Notes: generated by a model from the letters alone, not told the origin. Positions 15,972 to 23,936 are shown, counted from the stretch's first letter. The stretch is DNA of 37,377 nt from JBEKTY01 sp049515555 (GCA_049515555.1 JBEKTY010000072.1:1-37377); one strand, 5' to 3'. Program-made: numbers and translations.

Positions 15972-17435
15972 CTAGCGCCGTATCTCGCGCAGCAGCCGCG
16001 CCGCCTCTTGGACCAGTTGATCGGCCGCGGCCGGGGCGAACTGGCTGCTCTCCACCTCATACCCGCCCTCGGGATAGGCGTCGGCGGTGGGCATGTATCC
16101 CGCCGTACCGTTGCAGTGCGTGATGATGAAGGTGTGCGGGAAGGGCGAGGCGGCTTTGATGGCCTTGCCGGTCTCGTTGAACACCTCGCCGCCCAGCCCG
16201 ACCACCGCCACGTCGCCCAGGCGGCCGACGGTGAGGTTGAACTCCGGCGGCTCGTCGTCGCCGGTGCCGTCTAGTACGGCTCGCGGCTGGCGGGGCAAGT
16301 CGAGCGTTCGGAAGGCCGTCCGGATCGGGCCGCTGGGGGTGGGCCTGAGGCCGCGGTCCGACACGTGGACTACCTCCTCGCCCAGCATCGTGCCCAGCAA
16401 GACGGCCTCGGGGATCCAGCCCTTGTCGGTGCGGAACTTGGGCAGCACGCGGAACCAGGGATCGACGTTGCCCGACGCGCCGGCGAAGCCCGGGGCGACC
16501 AGTCCCGCGGCGAAATACTGCTCGAGGAACTGTTCCGCCAGGCCGTGCACGTCGCCGCTGATTAGATAGTTGTGCGGGCCCATCGTCGTGCTGTGCGTGG
16601 CATAGGCGAAGATCACCGCGGCCGGGCCTCCGTCGCCGGTCCGCAAGACCTCGAGCACCTGGACCTCGTGGTCGGTGGGCCGGTCGGGATTGCGGCCCAG
16701 TCGCACTTTGACCTTGCCCGCGGCGTCGCGGACATACTCCCGCCGGTTGGCGCCCACGGGCGACGAGCCGGAGCCGACCTCGATCCGCACGGGGACCGGG
16801 TGGGCCAGGGCCTCGCGGACCACGGCGACCAACTGCGTCTGGAGCGTCTTGGTGTACTGGACGTTGTTGGGATGCACCTCTCGACGGACGACGGGAGACG
16901 GACGACGGACGGGAGTGCTTCCCGCCGTCACCCGTTGCCCGTCGCCTCCCTCCGTCGTCCGTCCTCCGTCCTCCGTCGCCCGCTCAAGCGCCAGCGTGGG
17001 CCCGGAGTGCGTGTGGACGGCCGCCAGGAACAACTCCGACGGCCGCAGACCGCACTCCGCGAGGATCGCCTTCCGCATGCTCGGCGCCGCGCCGCCGTAG
17101 AAGCCGCAGATATCCGTCGAAACCAGCACCAGCCGCTGGCCGTCCTGCTGGAAGGCCACGGCGCGGGCCGAGAGCGGATCGTGGACGCCTTGCGAGAGGT
17201 CCTTGCGGCTGCCGTAGCCCTCCAGTTTGACCGGCTGCGCGGGGGTGATGTCTTTCTTAGCCGTGCCGGCCCGCAGGATCGGCGGCGCTTCCGGCGCCAC
17301 CTCCGCCGACAGTGCCATGCAGGCCGCGGCGAGCCACGCGCCGACCAGCGCGACCCAGGTTCCCGATGTACCCCTCACGCTCCACGTGAGGGCCTGCGTC
17401 ACGCGGAGCGTGACGAGTACGAAGGTGCGTTTCAC
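15972..17435 (-). CDS. Neutral/alkaline non-lysosomal ceramidase N-terminal domain protein
   Basis: The 487-residue protein matches the N-terminal catalytic domain of neutral ceramidases, zinc amidases, but lacks their C-terminal domain. Putative zinc ligands are in AAVHTHSGPT (His141, His143) and in FAYATHSTTMGPHNYLISGD (about 276-295), followed by DVHG. The start is the GTG at 17435, overlapping the TGA of the upstream TIM-barrel gene. The N-terminus has a hydrophobic stretch (TWVALVGAWLAAACMALSAE), a probable signal peptide whose basic leading part is encoded by a repeat element. Residues about 152-187 come from another element inserted in frame beside the zinc site. The true substrate is uncertain; many bacteria with such genes lack ceramide. 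Confidence 0.85.
   Translation of the reverse strand: MKRTFVLVTLRVTQALTWSVRGTSGTWVALVGAWLAAACMALSAEVAPEAPPILRAGTAKKDITPAQPVKLEGYGSRKDLSQGVHDPLSARAVAFQQDGQRLVLVSTDICGFYGGAAPSMRKAILAECGLRPSELFLAAVHTHSGPTLALERATEDGGRTTEGGDGQRVTAGSTPVRRPSPVVRREVHPNNVQYTKTLQTQLVAVVREALAHPVPVRIEVGSGSSPVGANRREYVRDAAGKVKVRLGRNPDRPTDHEVQVLEVLRTGDGGPAAVIFAYATHSTTMGPHNYLISGDVHGLAEQFLEQYFAAGLVAPGFAGASGNVDPWFRVLPKFRTDKGWIPEAVLLGTMLGEEVVHVSDRGLRPTPSGPIRTAFRTLDLPRQPRAVLDGTGDDEPPEFNLTVGRLGDVAVVGLGGEVFNETGKAIKAASPFPHTFIITHCNGTAGYMPTADAYPEGGYEVESSQFAPAAADQLVQEAARLLREIRR
16882..16980. repeat. Family H GACGGACGACGG-type inverted element inside the ceramidase-like gene
   Basis: The left part is rich in GACGGACGACGGGAGACGG units and the right part in the complement CCGTCGTCCGTCCTCCGTCC, so the block forms an imperfect palindrome built from short direct repeats. 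It adds a charged Thr/Gly/Arg segment of about 35 residues without disturbing the frame. Confidence 0.75.
17368..17420. repeat. Family E inverted repeat, copy 2, at the ceramidase start
   Basis: Left arm GTACCCCTCACGCTCCACGT and right arm whose complement is GTACTCGTCACGCTCCGCGT match copy 1 at 9047-9107. It begins 15 bases inside the gene and encodes about residues 6-23, the part before the hydrophobic core of the signal peptide. Confidence 0.85.
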
Positions 17436-18490
17436 GACAGGTACTCCTTCATCATGGCCAGGTAGCGCGCCGCAGTGGCCTGCATGGCGTGGGGCGGGTC
17501 GCCCGGCTGACCGTCTTGTTCGAGGTTCACGAAGCCTTGGAACCCGATCGCCCGCAGGGCTTGGGCGATGGCCCGAAAGTCCATCACCCCCTGGCCGACG
17601 TGCACGAAACGCCGCATCAGGCCGTCGATGTCGCGCAGGTGGACGTTCATCAGGTGCCGGTGCGCCTTGTAGACGGCCGTCGGCGGATACTCGCGCTGCA
17701 AAGCGGCCCAGCCGGCGTCGAGATTCATGCCCAGGGCCGGGTCGCGAACCGCGTCCCACAGCCGCAGGAACGCGCCGCTGTCGGGCAGCAGCGTGTGCGT
17801 GTGGTTCTCGATCGAGAACCGCAGTCCGCAGGCCTTGGCCCGCTCCAGGCAGCCCTTGATCGTCTCGACGAACGTCGCCCAAATCCGGTCCCAGTCGAAC
17901 CCGGGGCCGATGTCGATGTGGAACTTCTCGCCCGGCTTGGGGTTCTCCACCTCGAAGTAGCGGGGCAGGTAGTAGCCGGGCCCCTTCAATTCCCGTGCCC
18001 AAGGGGCCACGATGTTGACAATCGGCGAGTCCAGCTTGCGGGCGATGCGGCAGCCCGCCGCGAAGCGCTCCAGCGCCTGCTGCCGCTCGTCGGCCCGGGG
18101 GCTGGTCAACTCTTCGACCACCGGCTGAAACAGCGCGAACTGCGCGACCGTCAGGCGGTACTTGTCCAGTTGCTTGCGGATCGAGCCGATGGTGGCGTCG
18201 GTCCAGTAGTTGGCGATCTCGGCGCGGCCCGTCAGGATCAGCTCGATGCCCTCAAAGCCCAGGGGGCCGATGATCTCGATGGCCTTGTCGGGGCGGGTAT
18301 AGCCGGCGCCGAGATTGTGGAAGTTCCAGCTTACGCAGCCGATGCGCGGCCGCTTCGCTGCCGGCGGTCGGCCGGCCGCCGGCTGCTCGGCGGCCGGTGC
18401 CCCGCGGGTCGCCCCCGCCGCCGTGGCCAGCCCCGCCCCGGCCGCCAGACGGACAAACTCCCGCCGCGTGTGCTCCGTATGCTTCTCCAT
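17432..18490 (-). CDS. Tat-exported TIM-barrel sugar isomerase/epimerase family protein
   Basis: The 352 residues belong to the xylose isomerase-like TIM barrel superfamily. A twin-arginine signal (HTRREFVRLAAGAGLATAAG) begins near residue 7, so the protein probably works in the periplasm. The barrel starts at RIGCVSWNFHNLG (about 49-61). Likely metal ligands lie in GFEGIELIL, FSIENHTHTL, GMNLDAGWAA and NVHLRDIDG, the usual Glu/Asp/His positions. GGGAGG lies ahead of the ATG. It is the first gene of the run leading to the ceramidase-like, GH3, permease, DegT and propeller genes. Related exported TIM barrels often accompany Gfo/Idh/MocA oxidoreductases, as here. Confidence 0.88.
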   Translation of the reverse strand: MEKHTEHTRREFVRLAAGAGLATAAGATRGAPAAEQPAAGRPPAAKRPRIGCVSWNFHNLGAGYTRPDKAIEIIGPLGFEGIELILTGRAEIANYWTDATIGSIRKQLDKYRLTVAQFALFQPVVEELTSPRADERQQALERFAAGCRIARKLDSPIVNIVAPWARELKGPGYYLPRYFEVENPKPGEKFHIDIGPGFDWDRIWATFVETIKGCLERAKACGLRFSIENHTHTLLPDSGAFLRLWDAVRDPALGMNLDAGWAALQREYPPTAVYKAHRHLMNVHLRDIDGLMRRFVHVGQGVMDFRAIAQALRAIGFQGFVNLEQDGQPGDPPHAMQATAARYLAMMKEYLS

Positions 18491-18606
18491 GGTAATGCCT
18501 CCCAGGGTGGTGATTCAGACATTTTAGGAACGGGAGCGCGGGGCGCTCTACGCCGATTTCGCCTTTTCCTTTGCAAAAGGGGAACATGCCCGCGGCCGGC
18601 CAACGA

Positions 18607-19617
18607 TCATTTCGGGTAGCCGTTCACGGCATGGAAAGTAGCAGGCACACTCCGTGTGCCGTCCGCCATGCCTTGTTCCGCTTCAGCCGACGGCACACGG
18701 AGTGTGCCTGCTACATTGGCGCGGGCAGCCCGGCGGAAGTCCGTGGGCGACATCTTCTCGAACGACCGGAAGACGCGATTGAAATGCGGGATGCTCTCGA
18801 ACCCGCAGCGCAGGGCCACCTCTGCCACCCGCACGTTGGGACGCAGCAGTTGCACCTTTGATTTCTCGATGCGGATGCGGTTCAGTTGCCGGACGTAACT
18901 CTCGCCGACCTCGCGTGCGAAGAGCCGCGAAAAATACTTCGGACTGAGGGCCACCACGCCGGCCACTTCCTTCAGGCTCAGCGGGGCGTGGAAGTTCTCT
19001 CGCATGTACTCGCGGGCCGCGTGAATGCACCCCCGCTCCTCCTCCTGTTGCAGCAAGGCCACCCGCGAGCCGATCTCCGCCAGGTAGTCGGCGAAGAAGG
19101 CGATCACCTGGGCCATCCGCCTTAGCTGCCGGTGCGGAATCACGCGGGTGGCGAAGTACGCCCGACGCAACTCCGCCGCGTCCAGCGGTATGCCGCGGAC
19201 CTTCCGCAGCACGGCCCGGAAGCGGCGGTCGTCCGGCGGCCGGGTGAGCACCTGGCCGCACAGGATCGAAGCCACGTGCTCGCCGGAGATCATTAGCGGC
19301 ATGCAGATGTCCGTCAGGCCGGCGTGGCACTGGTAGATCCGCAGGCCGCCGCCGGAGCGCGACAATTTCGCCGCGTCGGAACGCTGGCAGGCCGCCAGGC
19401 CCTCCGCCGTGCGATCGATGATCCGGCAGAACTTGTTCAGGCGGGTCCGCGGGCAAGGCAGCACTTCCCGGCCGGACCGATCGACCAGGGCCGGCTTCAG
19501 GCCGGCGAGCGAATCCATGAGCCGAAAGAAGCGGATGAACAGATCGGACTTCGCCACGGCCTCGAAGAGCACGTCCGCCTGGGTCTTTTGGGCATGCTTC
19601 GCAAGCGGACCGGCCAC
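18607..19617 (-). CDS. PocR-AraC family transcriptional regulator
   Basis: The 336-residue protein has an N-terminal PocR sensory domain (about residues 18-170) with six spread cysteines (55, 64, 77, 97, 105, 120), and a C-terminal AraC DNA-binding domain (about 200-300) with HAPLSLKEVAGVVALSPKYF and FESIPHFNRVFRSFEKMSPT. I start it at GTG 19617, preceded by GGAGGAG seven bases away; upstream codons in the frame lie in repeat sequence. PocR domains bind small molecules, classically propanediol-like ligands. It lies between two transport/catabolism gene groups and is the obvious local activator. The last 35 residues after the DNA-binding domain come from a repeat element. Confidence 0.9.
   Translation of the reverse strand: MAGPLAKHAQKTQADVLFEAVAKSDLFIRFFRLMDSLAGLKPALVDRSGREVLPCPRTRLNKFCRIIDRTAEGLAACQRSDAAKLSRSGGGLRIYQCHAGLTDICMPLMISGEHVASILCGQVLTRPPDDRRFRAVLRKVRGIPLDAAELRRAYFATRVIPHRQLRRMAQVIAFFADYLAEIGSRVALLQQEEERGCIHAAREYMRENFHAPLSLKEVAGVVALSPKYFSRLFAREVGESYVRQLNRIRIEKSKVQLLRPNVRVAEVALRCGFESIPHFNRVFRSFEKMSPTDFRRAARANVAGTLRVPSAEAEQGMADGTRSVPATFHAVNGYPK
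18638..18714. repeat. Family D inverted repeat (GTAGCAGGCACACTCCGTGTG) inside the AraC-type gene
   Basis: The left arm GTAGCAGGCACACTCCGTGT (18638-18657) is complementary, over about 26 bp, to the right arm ending GTGCCTGCTAC at 18714. Translated on the minus strand it gives VAGTLRVPSA and DGTRSVPAT, so each arm encodes a similar tag. A half copy is at 23937-23966, and relatives are at 19790-19879. Confidence 0.93.
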
Positions 19618-19633
19618 GGCACATCTCCTCCGG

Positions 19634-19706
19634 CAGACTGCCCCGTTCTCGCGTAGTGAGTACGGTGTTGGCCCGATTCTCACGCAGCGAAAATGGTACT
19701 GCCCCC
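19634..19706. repeat. Degenerate family B-like element before the AraC-type gene
   Basis: On the minus strand it starts GGGGGCAGTACCATTTTCG, a near match to the family B end GGGGACAGTCCCATTTTCG. The other end holds TTCTCGCGTAGTGAG, a rough partner of TTTTCGCTGCGTGAG. It occupies the space just upstream of the regulator's ribosome-binding site, where its promoter would be. Confidence 0.55.
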
Positions 19707-19789
19707 GTCCCGTGCAACTTCCGGCCATTGTACCACCGGCGGCCACGCGGGGCGAGCAGCCGATGGGGACGTGTGCGGCAAGTTCCAAT

Positions 19790-19879
19790 GTAGGCCGCAC
19801 ACACCGTGTGCGGCAATTCGGCACACGGCGTGGGCCGGCTACATATACAGTTTACGGCACGCGGCGTGTGCCTGCTGCA
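19790..19879. repeat. Family D-related inverted repeats between regulator and symporter
   Basis: Block 19790-19842 pairs GTAGGCCGCACACACCGTGT with its complement ending GCCGGCTAC. A further half element at about 19854-19879 (ACGGCACGCGGCGTGTGCCT) includes the stop codon and last codons of the symporter gene. The region 19618-19851 holds only this and the degenerate element before it. Confidence 0.8.
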
Positions 19880-21747
19880 CTTGGCACCGCGGCGGGGGGG
19901 GCGGGGTTCGTCCACAGGCGGTTGATTACGGCGATGAGGACCGCCGTGCCGACGGCGAAGACGGCCAGGAGGATGCCGGCTGCGAGCATTCGGCCGTAGA
20001 GGAAGTTGCCGACGGTAAACAGGGCCGACCAGATAACCGTGCAGCCGGAGACCCAGCCGATTAGTGCCAGGGGCAGGTTCTCGCCGGCGGTGGGCGGGGC
20101 GGCGGAGGGGCCGGCCTCGGCCCGGATCGCACGCCAGCCGGGGCCGAAGGGGCGAACCTGGCGGTAGAAGGCCAGCAGCTTGGCGCGGTCCGTCGCCGGC
20201 CCCAGGTATGCCACCAGCAGCCAGCAGACGGTGGTGAAGGCGACCGTCAGCACCAGTTCCACGTGGGTCGTCAGCCGCAGGCGGCACGAGCCCAGGGGGA
20301 TGCTGCCGATGCCGGCCTTGTGCAACACCAGCCACAGCACGGAGACGGCGAAGGAGCTGATCATGGCGGCCACTTCGCACCAGGCGGTGATCCGCCACCA
20401 GAACCAGCGGAGGATATAGATCAGGCCGGTGCCGGCCCCGATCTGCATGATCAGCTCGAAAGTTTGCTTGGCCGAGGTGAAGAGGTACATCATGCCGGCG
20501 GCGCCGAAGAACAGGCCCACCGTGGCCACGCGGCCCGCCAGCACGTAATGCCGGTCGGGGGCGCCGGGCCGCAGGAAACGGCGGTAGAAGTCGTGGACCA
20601 GGTACGAGGCGCCCCAGTTGAGGTGCGTGAGGATGGTCGAGGAGTTGGCGGCGATCAGGCCGGCCACCATCAGGCCCATCCAGCCCACGGGCAGCACCTT
20701 GGCGACCATGGCCGGGTAGGCGATGTCGTGGTCGAGCCATTTCGGGTCCAGGCCGGGGAACTCGGTGCGGATGTCGGCCAGCGAGGGGAAGACGACCAGC
20801 GAGCACAGGCCCACCAGGATCCAGGGCCAGGGGCGGAGGACGTAATGGGCGACGTTGAAGAACAAGACGCCGCCGAGCGAGTCTTTTTCCGACTTCGAGG
20901 CCAGCATCCGCTGGGCGATGTAGCTGCCGCCGCCCGGTTCGGCGCCGGGATACCACGAGGCCCACCACTGGATGGTGATGGGTATTATGAATACGGCCAC
21001 GGCCAGGTCCCACAGGGCCTCGTTCGAGCGGTCGAAGCTGGGCAGCATATCGAGATAGTTCAGGCCCGGCTTATCGGGCGGGGCGGCGCATAGCGACACC
21101 TTGTGCACCAGCGCGTCCAGCCCGCCCACGTACTGCACGGCGAAATAGGCGGCCGCGATCACGGCCGTCATCTTGATGAAGAACTGGACCATGTCGATGA
21201 CCAGCACGCCCCACAAGCCGGAATGCGCGGCGAAGACCACGTTCAGCAGGCCCACAAAGATCAGCGTTTGCCAATCTTGCAGTCCGAACAGCACGTTGGC
21301 GATTTTCACGGCGGCCATGTTGACGCTGGCCATGATCACGCAATTGAAGAACAGGCCCAGGTAAACGGCGCGGAAGCCGCGGACGAAGCTGGCCGCCCGG
21401 CCCGAGTAACGCAGCTCGTAATACTCCAGGTCGGTCAGCACGCCGGAGCGTCGCCACAATCGGGCGAAGAAGAAGACGGTGGCCACGCCGGTGAGGACCA
21501 GGGCCCACCATTGCCAGTTGCCGGCCACGCCCTGGGTGCGGACGAAGTTGGTGACCAGGTTGGGCGTGTCACTGCTGAAGGTGGTGGCGACCATCGACAG
21601 GCCGGCCAGCCACCAGGGTACGGCCCGCCCGGAGGCGAAGAACTCGGCAGTCCCGCGGCCCGAGCGGCGGCCGAAGAACAAGGCGGGCGTAAAGCAGACG
21701 GCAATCGATACCGCCACGATGATCCAGTCCAGCGTGTGCAAGTGCAT
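19852..21747 (-). CDS. Sodium:solute symporter family transporter
   Basis: The 631-residue membrane protein has about 13 hydrophobic segments and matches the sodium:solute symporter (SSS) family, which takes up sugars, sialic acid, amino acids or similar solutes with sodium. Signatures include WWLAGLSMVATTFSSDTPNL in TM1-2 (about residues 45-64), the TM6 region, and GLIAANSSTILTHLNWGASY (about 360-380) in the sodium-site area. It begins 10 bp after the nucleotidyltransferase stop. The final residues AGTRRVP are encoded by a family D repeat end, so the natural C-terminus was probably altered. Substrate is not readable; a sugar or sugar derivative fits the locus. Confidence 0.92.
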   Translation of the reverse strand: MHLHTLDWIIVAVSIAVCFTPALFFGRRSGRGTAEFFASGRAVPWWLAGLSMVATTFSSDTPNLVTNFVRTQGVAGNWQWWALVLTGVATVFFFARLWRRSGVLTDLEYYELRYSGRAASFVRGFRAVYLGLFFNCVIMASVNMAAVKIANVLFGLQDWQTLIFVGLLNVVFAAHSGLWGVLVIDMVQFFIKMTAVIAAAYFAVQYVGGLDALVHKVSLCAAPPDKPGLNYLDMLPSFDRSNEALWDLAVAVFIIPITIQWWASWYPGAEPGGGSYIAQRMLASKSEKDSLGGVLFFNVAHYVLRPWPWILVGLCSLVVFPSLADIRTEFPGLDPKWLDHDIAYPAMVAKVLPVGWMGLMVAGLIAANSSTILTHLNWGASYLVHDFYRRFLRPGAPDRHYVLAGRVATVGLFFGAAGMMYLFTSAKQTFELIMQIGAGTGLIYILRWFWWRITAWCEVAAMISSFAVSVLWLVLHKAGIGSIPLGSCRLRLTTHVELVLTVAFTTVCWLLVAYLGPATDRAKLLAFYRQVRPFGPGWRAIRAEAGPSAAPPTAGENLPLALIGWVSGCTVIWSALFTVGNFLYGRMLAAGILLAVFAVGTAVLIAVINRLWTNPAPPAAVPSAAGTRRVP

Positions 21748-21757
21748 GATCGCCCCT

Positions 21758-22567
21758 TCAGAAGCGGACCTCGACGCCCGCCAGCCGGGCCTGCACCGCG
21801 GCGACGTCGCTTTGGGTGGTCAGATCGAGAACCGGCTGACGGACCAGTACGGCCCGGAACCGCTCGCCCAGCACGTCGATGGCGTACTGCACGGCGTCGG
21901 TCAGCTCCAGCTCGCCGCGGGGCGACCGTCCGATGGCCCGGCAGGCGTCGAAGATCGCCGGGCCGAATCGCCAGCAGTTCATACTCAGCCAGATGGGGCG
22001 CGGCAGGGCGGCCCAGACGGCCGCGTCGGGCTTCTCCAGCACGCCGCACATATACCCCCCCGCGTCGATCCGCGCCGCGGCGAAACGCTGCAAGCGGTCG
22101 GCCGGGATGTTGCTCCCGGCCAGCATGCTTTGCTCGTCGAAGACCGCGACGGCCGGCCCGGATTGCTCGCGCAGCGCCCGCAGCGCCTCGAGCGGGTAAT
22201 AGTTGTCGGAATTGATGACCAGCACGGGGTCGGCGGCGGCGAAGGTGGCGGCGGCGGCCACGGCGTCGGCCGTGCCCCGCGGGCGGTCCTGGACGGCGAA
22301 CTCGAGGCGGAGCCGCTCGGCCCGGCCCGGGGCCTGGTAATAATCGCGCACGGCGTCGTGCTCCGGCCCGATGACCAGGCACACCCGGCGGTACCCCGCC
22401 GCGGCCAGCGCCGATAGGACATAATCCAGGAAGGGCCGGCCGATGGGGATCATGGCCTTAAGGCCCGAGCGGGCCATGGCCGCCTGCCGGCCATCCAGCG
22501 CGGCTGCGGCGTCGGCGCGCTGCATCCGCGTGCCCAGTCCACGGGCCAGAATGACCGCCTTGTCCAT
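21758..22567 (-). CDS. Nucleotidyltransferase (NTP-transferase fold)
   Basis: The 269 residues form a single NTP_transferase domain like those that activate sugar-1-phosphates. The nucleotide loop is AVILARGLGTRMQ (about residues 4-16), followed by KAMIPIGRPFLDYVL (about 37-51), RPRGTADAV and VLVINSDNYYP, where family members usually have GDN at the metal site (here SDN). There is no C-terminal left-handed helix acyltransferase domain. It is packed between the putative metallopeptidase gene (4 bp) and the symporter (10 bp), so it may activate the imported compound. The exact sugar cannot be said. Confidence 0.82.
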   Translation of the reverse strand: MDKAVILARGLGTRMQRADAAAALDGRQAAMARSGLKAMIPIGRPFLDYVLSALAAAGYRRVCLVIGPEHDAVRDYYQAPGRAERLRLEFAVQDRPRGTADAVAAAATFAAADPVLVINSDNYYPLEALRALREQSGPAVAVFDEQSMLAGSNIPADRLQRFAAARIDAGGYMCGVLEKPDAAVWAALPRPIWLSMNCWRFGPAIFDACRAIGRSPRGELELTDAVQYAIDVLGERFRAVLVRQPVLDLTTQSDVAAVQARLAGVEVRF

Positions 22568-22571
22568 GCGT

Positions 22572-23165
22572 TTACTCCAGGGGTACGAGTTTGGGGGCGG
22601 AGAACCTCCGGCCGAAGACGCCGCCGTGGCGGGCCGCCAGCCCGCGGAAATCCAACCGCAGGAACTCGAGCAACTCCGGCGGCGGCCCGAGGGCCAGCCA
22701 ACGCTGGACCAGACGTGCCGCGTGGGCGTCGTAATTACGCTGCGAACCGCTATGGGCGTAGCACCGGCCGGCGAACCGCCGCAGGTCGCCGTCGAAGCGC
22801 GGCCCGATGTGCCACAACTCGTGTACCAGCGTAGTCAACTTCTCGCCCAGCGGCAAGTCGAGGAAGCGGGGCAGGAAGAAATTGAGCAGGTACAGCATGT
22901 CGCGGCCGTCGACGGCGACCCGCTGGAGGGTCCATTTCCGCCCGCGGCGGACCGTAAACGATCGGCCCCCGGCGAAGCGCAGGGGCATGAGCGAGGCGTA
23001 CATTCCGCCGCGGCCCCCTTTGCGGGCTTGCGAGAAGCTCAGCCCGACCAGCGACATGTCGATGTGCCGCAAGTCAGGCAGCCGGGCGACCATGTCGCGG
23101 CACACCCGGCCCGCGTGCAGGGTGAAGTCGAAGCCTTGCCGGGGAGGTTGCAGTGTGGCGGCCAT
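22572..23165 (-). CDS. Putative zinc metallopeptidase-like protein with HExxH motif
   Basis: The 197-residue protein has a clear zinc-protease motif VHELWHI (His115, Glu116, His119), followed by GPRFDGDLRRF. The layout is like the small putative phage-type metallopeptidases. A third ligand is not obvious; His139 or His148 (YAHSG, YDAHAAR) are candidates. The N-terminal part has DLRHIDMSLVGLSFSQARKG and FTVRRGRKWTLQR. No signal peptide is seen. It is the first gene of a tight three-gene run with the nucleotidyltransferase and the symporter, an unusual context for a phage-type protein. Proteolytic function is inferred only from the motif. Confidence 0.65.
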   Translation of the reverse strand: MAATLQPPRQGFDFTLHAGRVCRDMVARLPDLRHIDMSLVGLSFSQARKGGRGGMYASLMPLRFAGGRSFTVRRGRKWTLQRVAVDGRDMLYLLNFFLPRFLDLPLGEKLTTLVHELWHIGPRFDGDLRRFAGRCYAHSGSQRNYDAHAARLVQRWLALGPPPELLEFLRLDFRGLAARHGGVFGRRFSAPKLVPLE

Positions 23166-23257
23166 GCCAGTCAGTCCCGCTCCTCAGCCGACTGATGAAT
23201 AATGCGCGCTTCGGGGGGTGGCACCCAAATTGATCGACTTAGTTTTGGACGCGGCGC

Positions 23258-23905
23258 CTAAGCCTGCGGCTCGGCGGCAGCCTGGGGCTCGACGGCCTGC
23301 GGCTCGGCTATCGGCTTTGTCTCGGCCGCGGGCGGCGGGGCTTCGGCCTCGAAGGTCGGCCGGGCCGAACGCCGCCGCTTGCGATCGTGCGTGCCGACGA
23401 ATTCCAACATGGCGCGGGTGCCGGCGTCGCCCAAGCGGGGCTTGGCCAACCGCAACACGCGGGTATAGCCGCCCGGCCGCTCGGCCATCCGGGGGGCGAT
23501 CTCGCTGAAGAGGATCCGCACGGCTTTCTTGTCGCCCAAGAGCCGCAAGGCGCGGCGGCGGGCGGCGACCACGGGGGCAATGGCCTGATTCCATTCCCGC
23601 CAGCGGGGGCTGGTGCGCCAGGCGCGCCACTCCTCGCTATGGCGCTCGGCGTCGGGCTCGAGCTGGTCGGCGGCCGCCTGGTGCGGCAAGGCCCGGCAGG
23701 CGATGGTCACTACCCGCTCGACCAGCGGCCGGACCTCCTTGGCCTTCTCGATGGTGGTGATGATGCGGCCCTTGACCTTGGGCTTGTTCTCGTCGTCTTC
23801 GGCATCGCGCTCGGTGAGGATCAGCGCGGAGGCCAAGCTTCGCAAGAGGGCCCGCTGATGACTGGGATTGCGGCCGAGTTTCCGGCCTTTTCGTCGGTGT
23901 CGCAT
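23258..23905 (-). CDS. rplQ: 50S ribosomal protein L17, extended form
   Basis: L17 lies near the exit tunnel of the large subunit. The 215 residues begin MRHRRKGRKLGRNPSHQRAL and carry TIEKAKEVRPLVERVVTIAC and the C-terminal block GGYTRVLRLAKPRLGDAG. Typical L17 is about 120 residues; here there is an acidic insertion (ERDAEDDENKPKVKG) in the first loop, about 45 extra residues in the middle (SEEWRAWRTSPRWREW region), and a low-complexity Ala/Glu/Pro tail. It follows rpoA as in most bacteria but after 158 bp that hold two repeat elements. Identification is certain. Confidence 0.95.
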   Translation of the reverse strand: MRHRRKGRKLGRNPSHQRALLRSLASALILTERDAEDDENKPKVKGRIITTIEKAKEVRPLVERVVTIACRALPHQAAADQLEPDAERHSEEWRAWRTSPRWREWNQAIAPVVAARRRALRLLGDKKAVRILFSEIAPRMAERPGGYTRVLRLAKPRLGDAGTRAMLEFVGTHDRKRRRSARPTFEAEAPPPAAETKPIAEPQAVEPQAAAEPQA

Positions 23906-23936
23906 GGTCGTGGCGTTTTGTACGGGGGTTTCTAAA

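Noticed and set aside
23613..23858. Possible extra small genes opposite rplQ
   Set aside because: They show no motif or ribosome-binding site and lie antisense to conserved ribosomal sequence.
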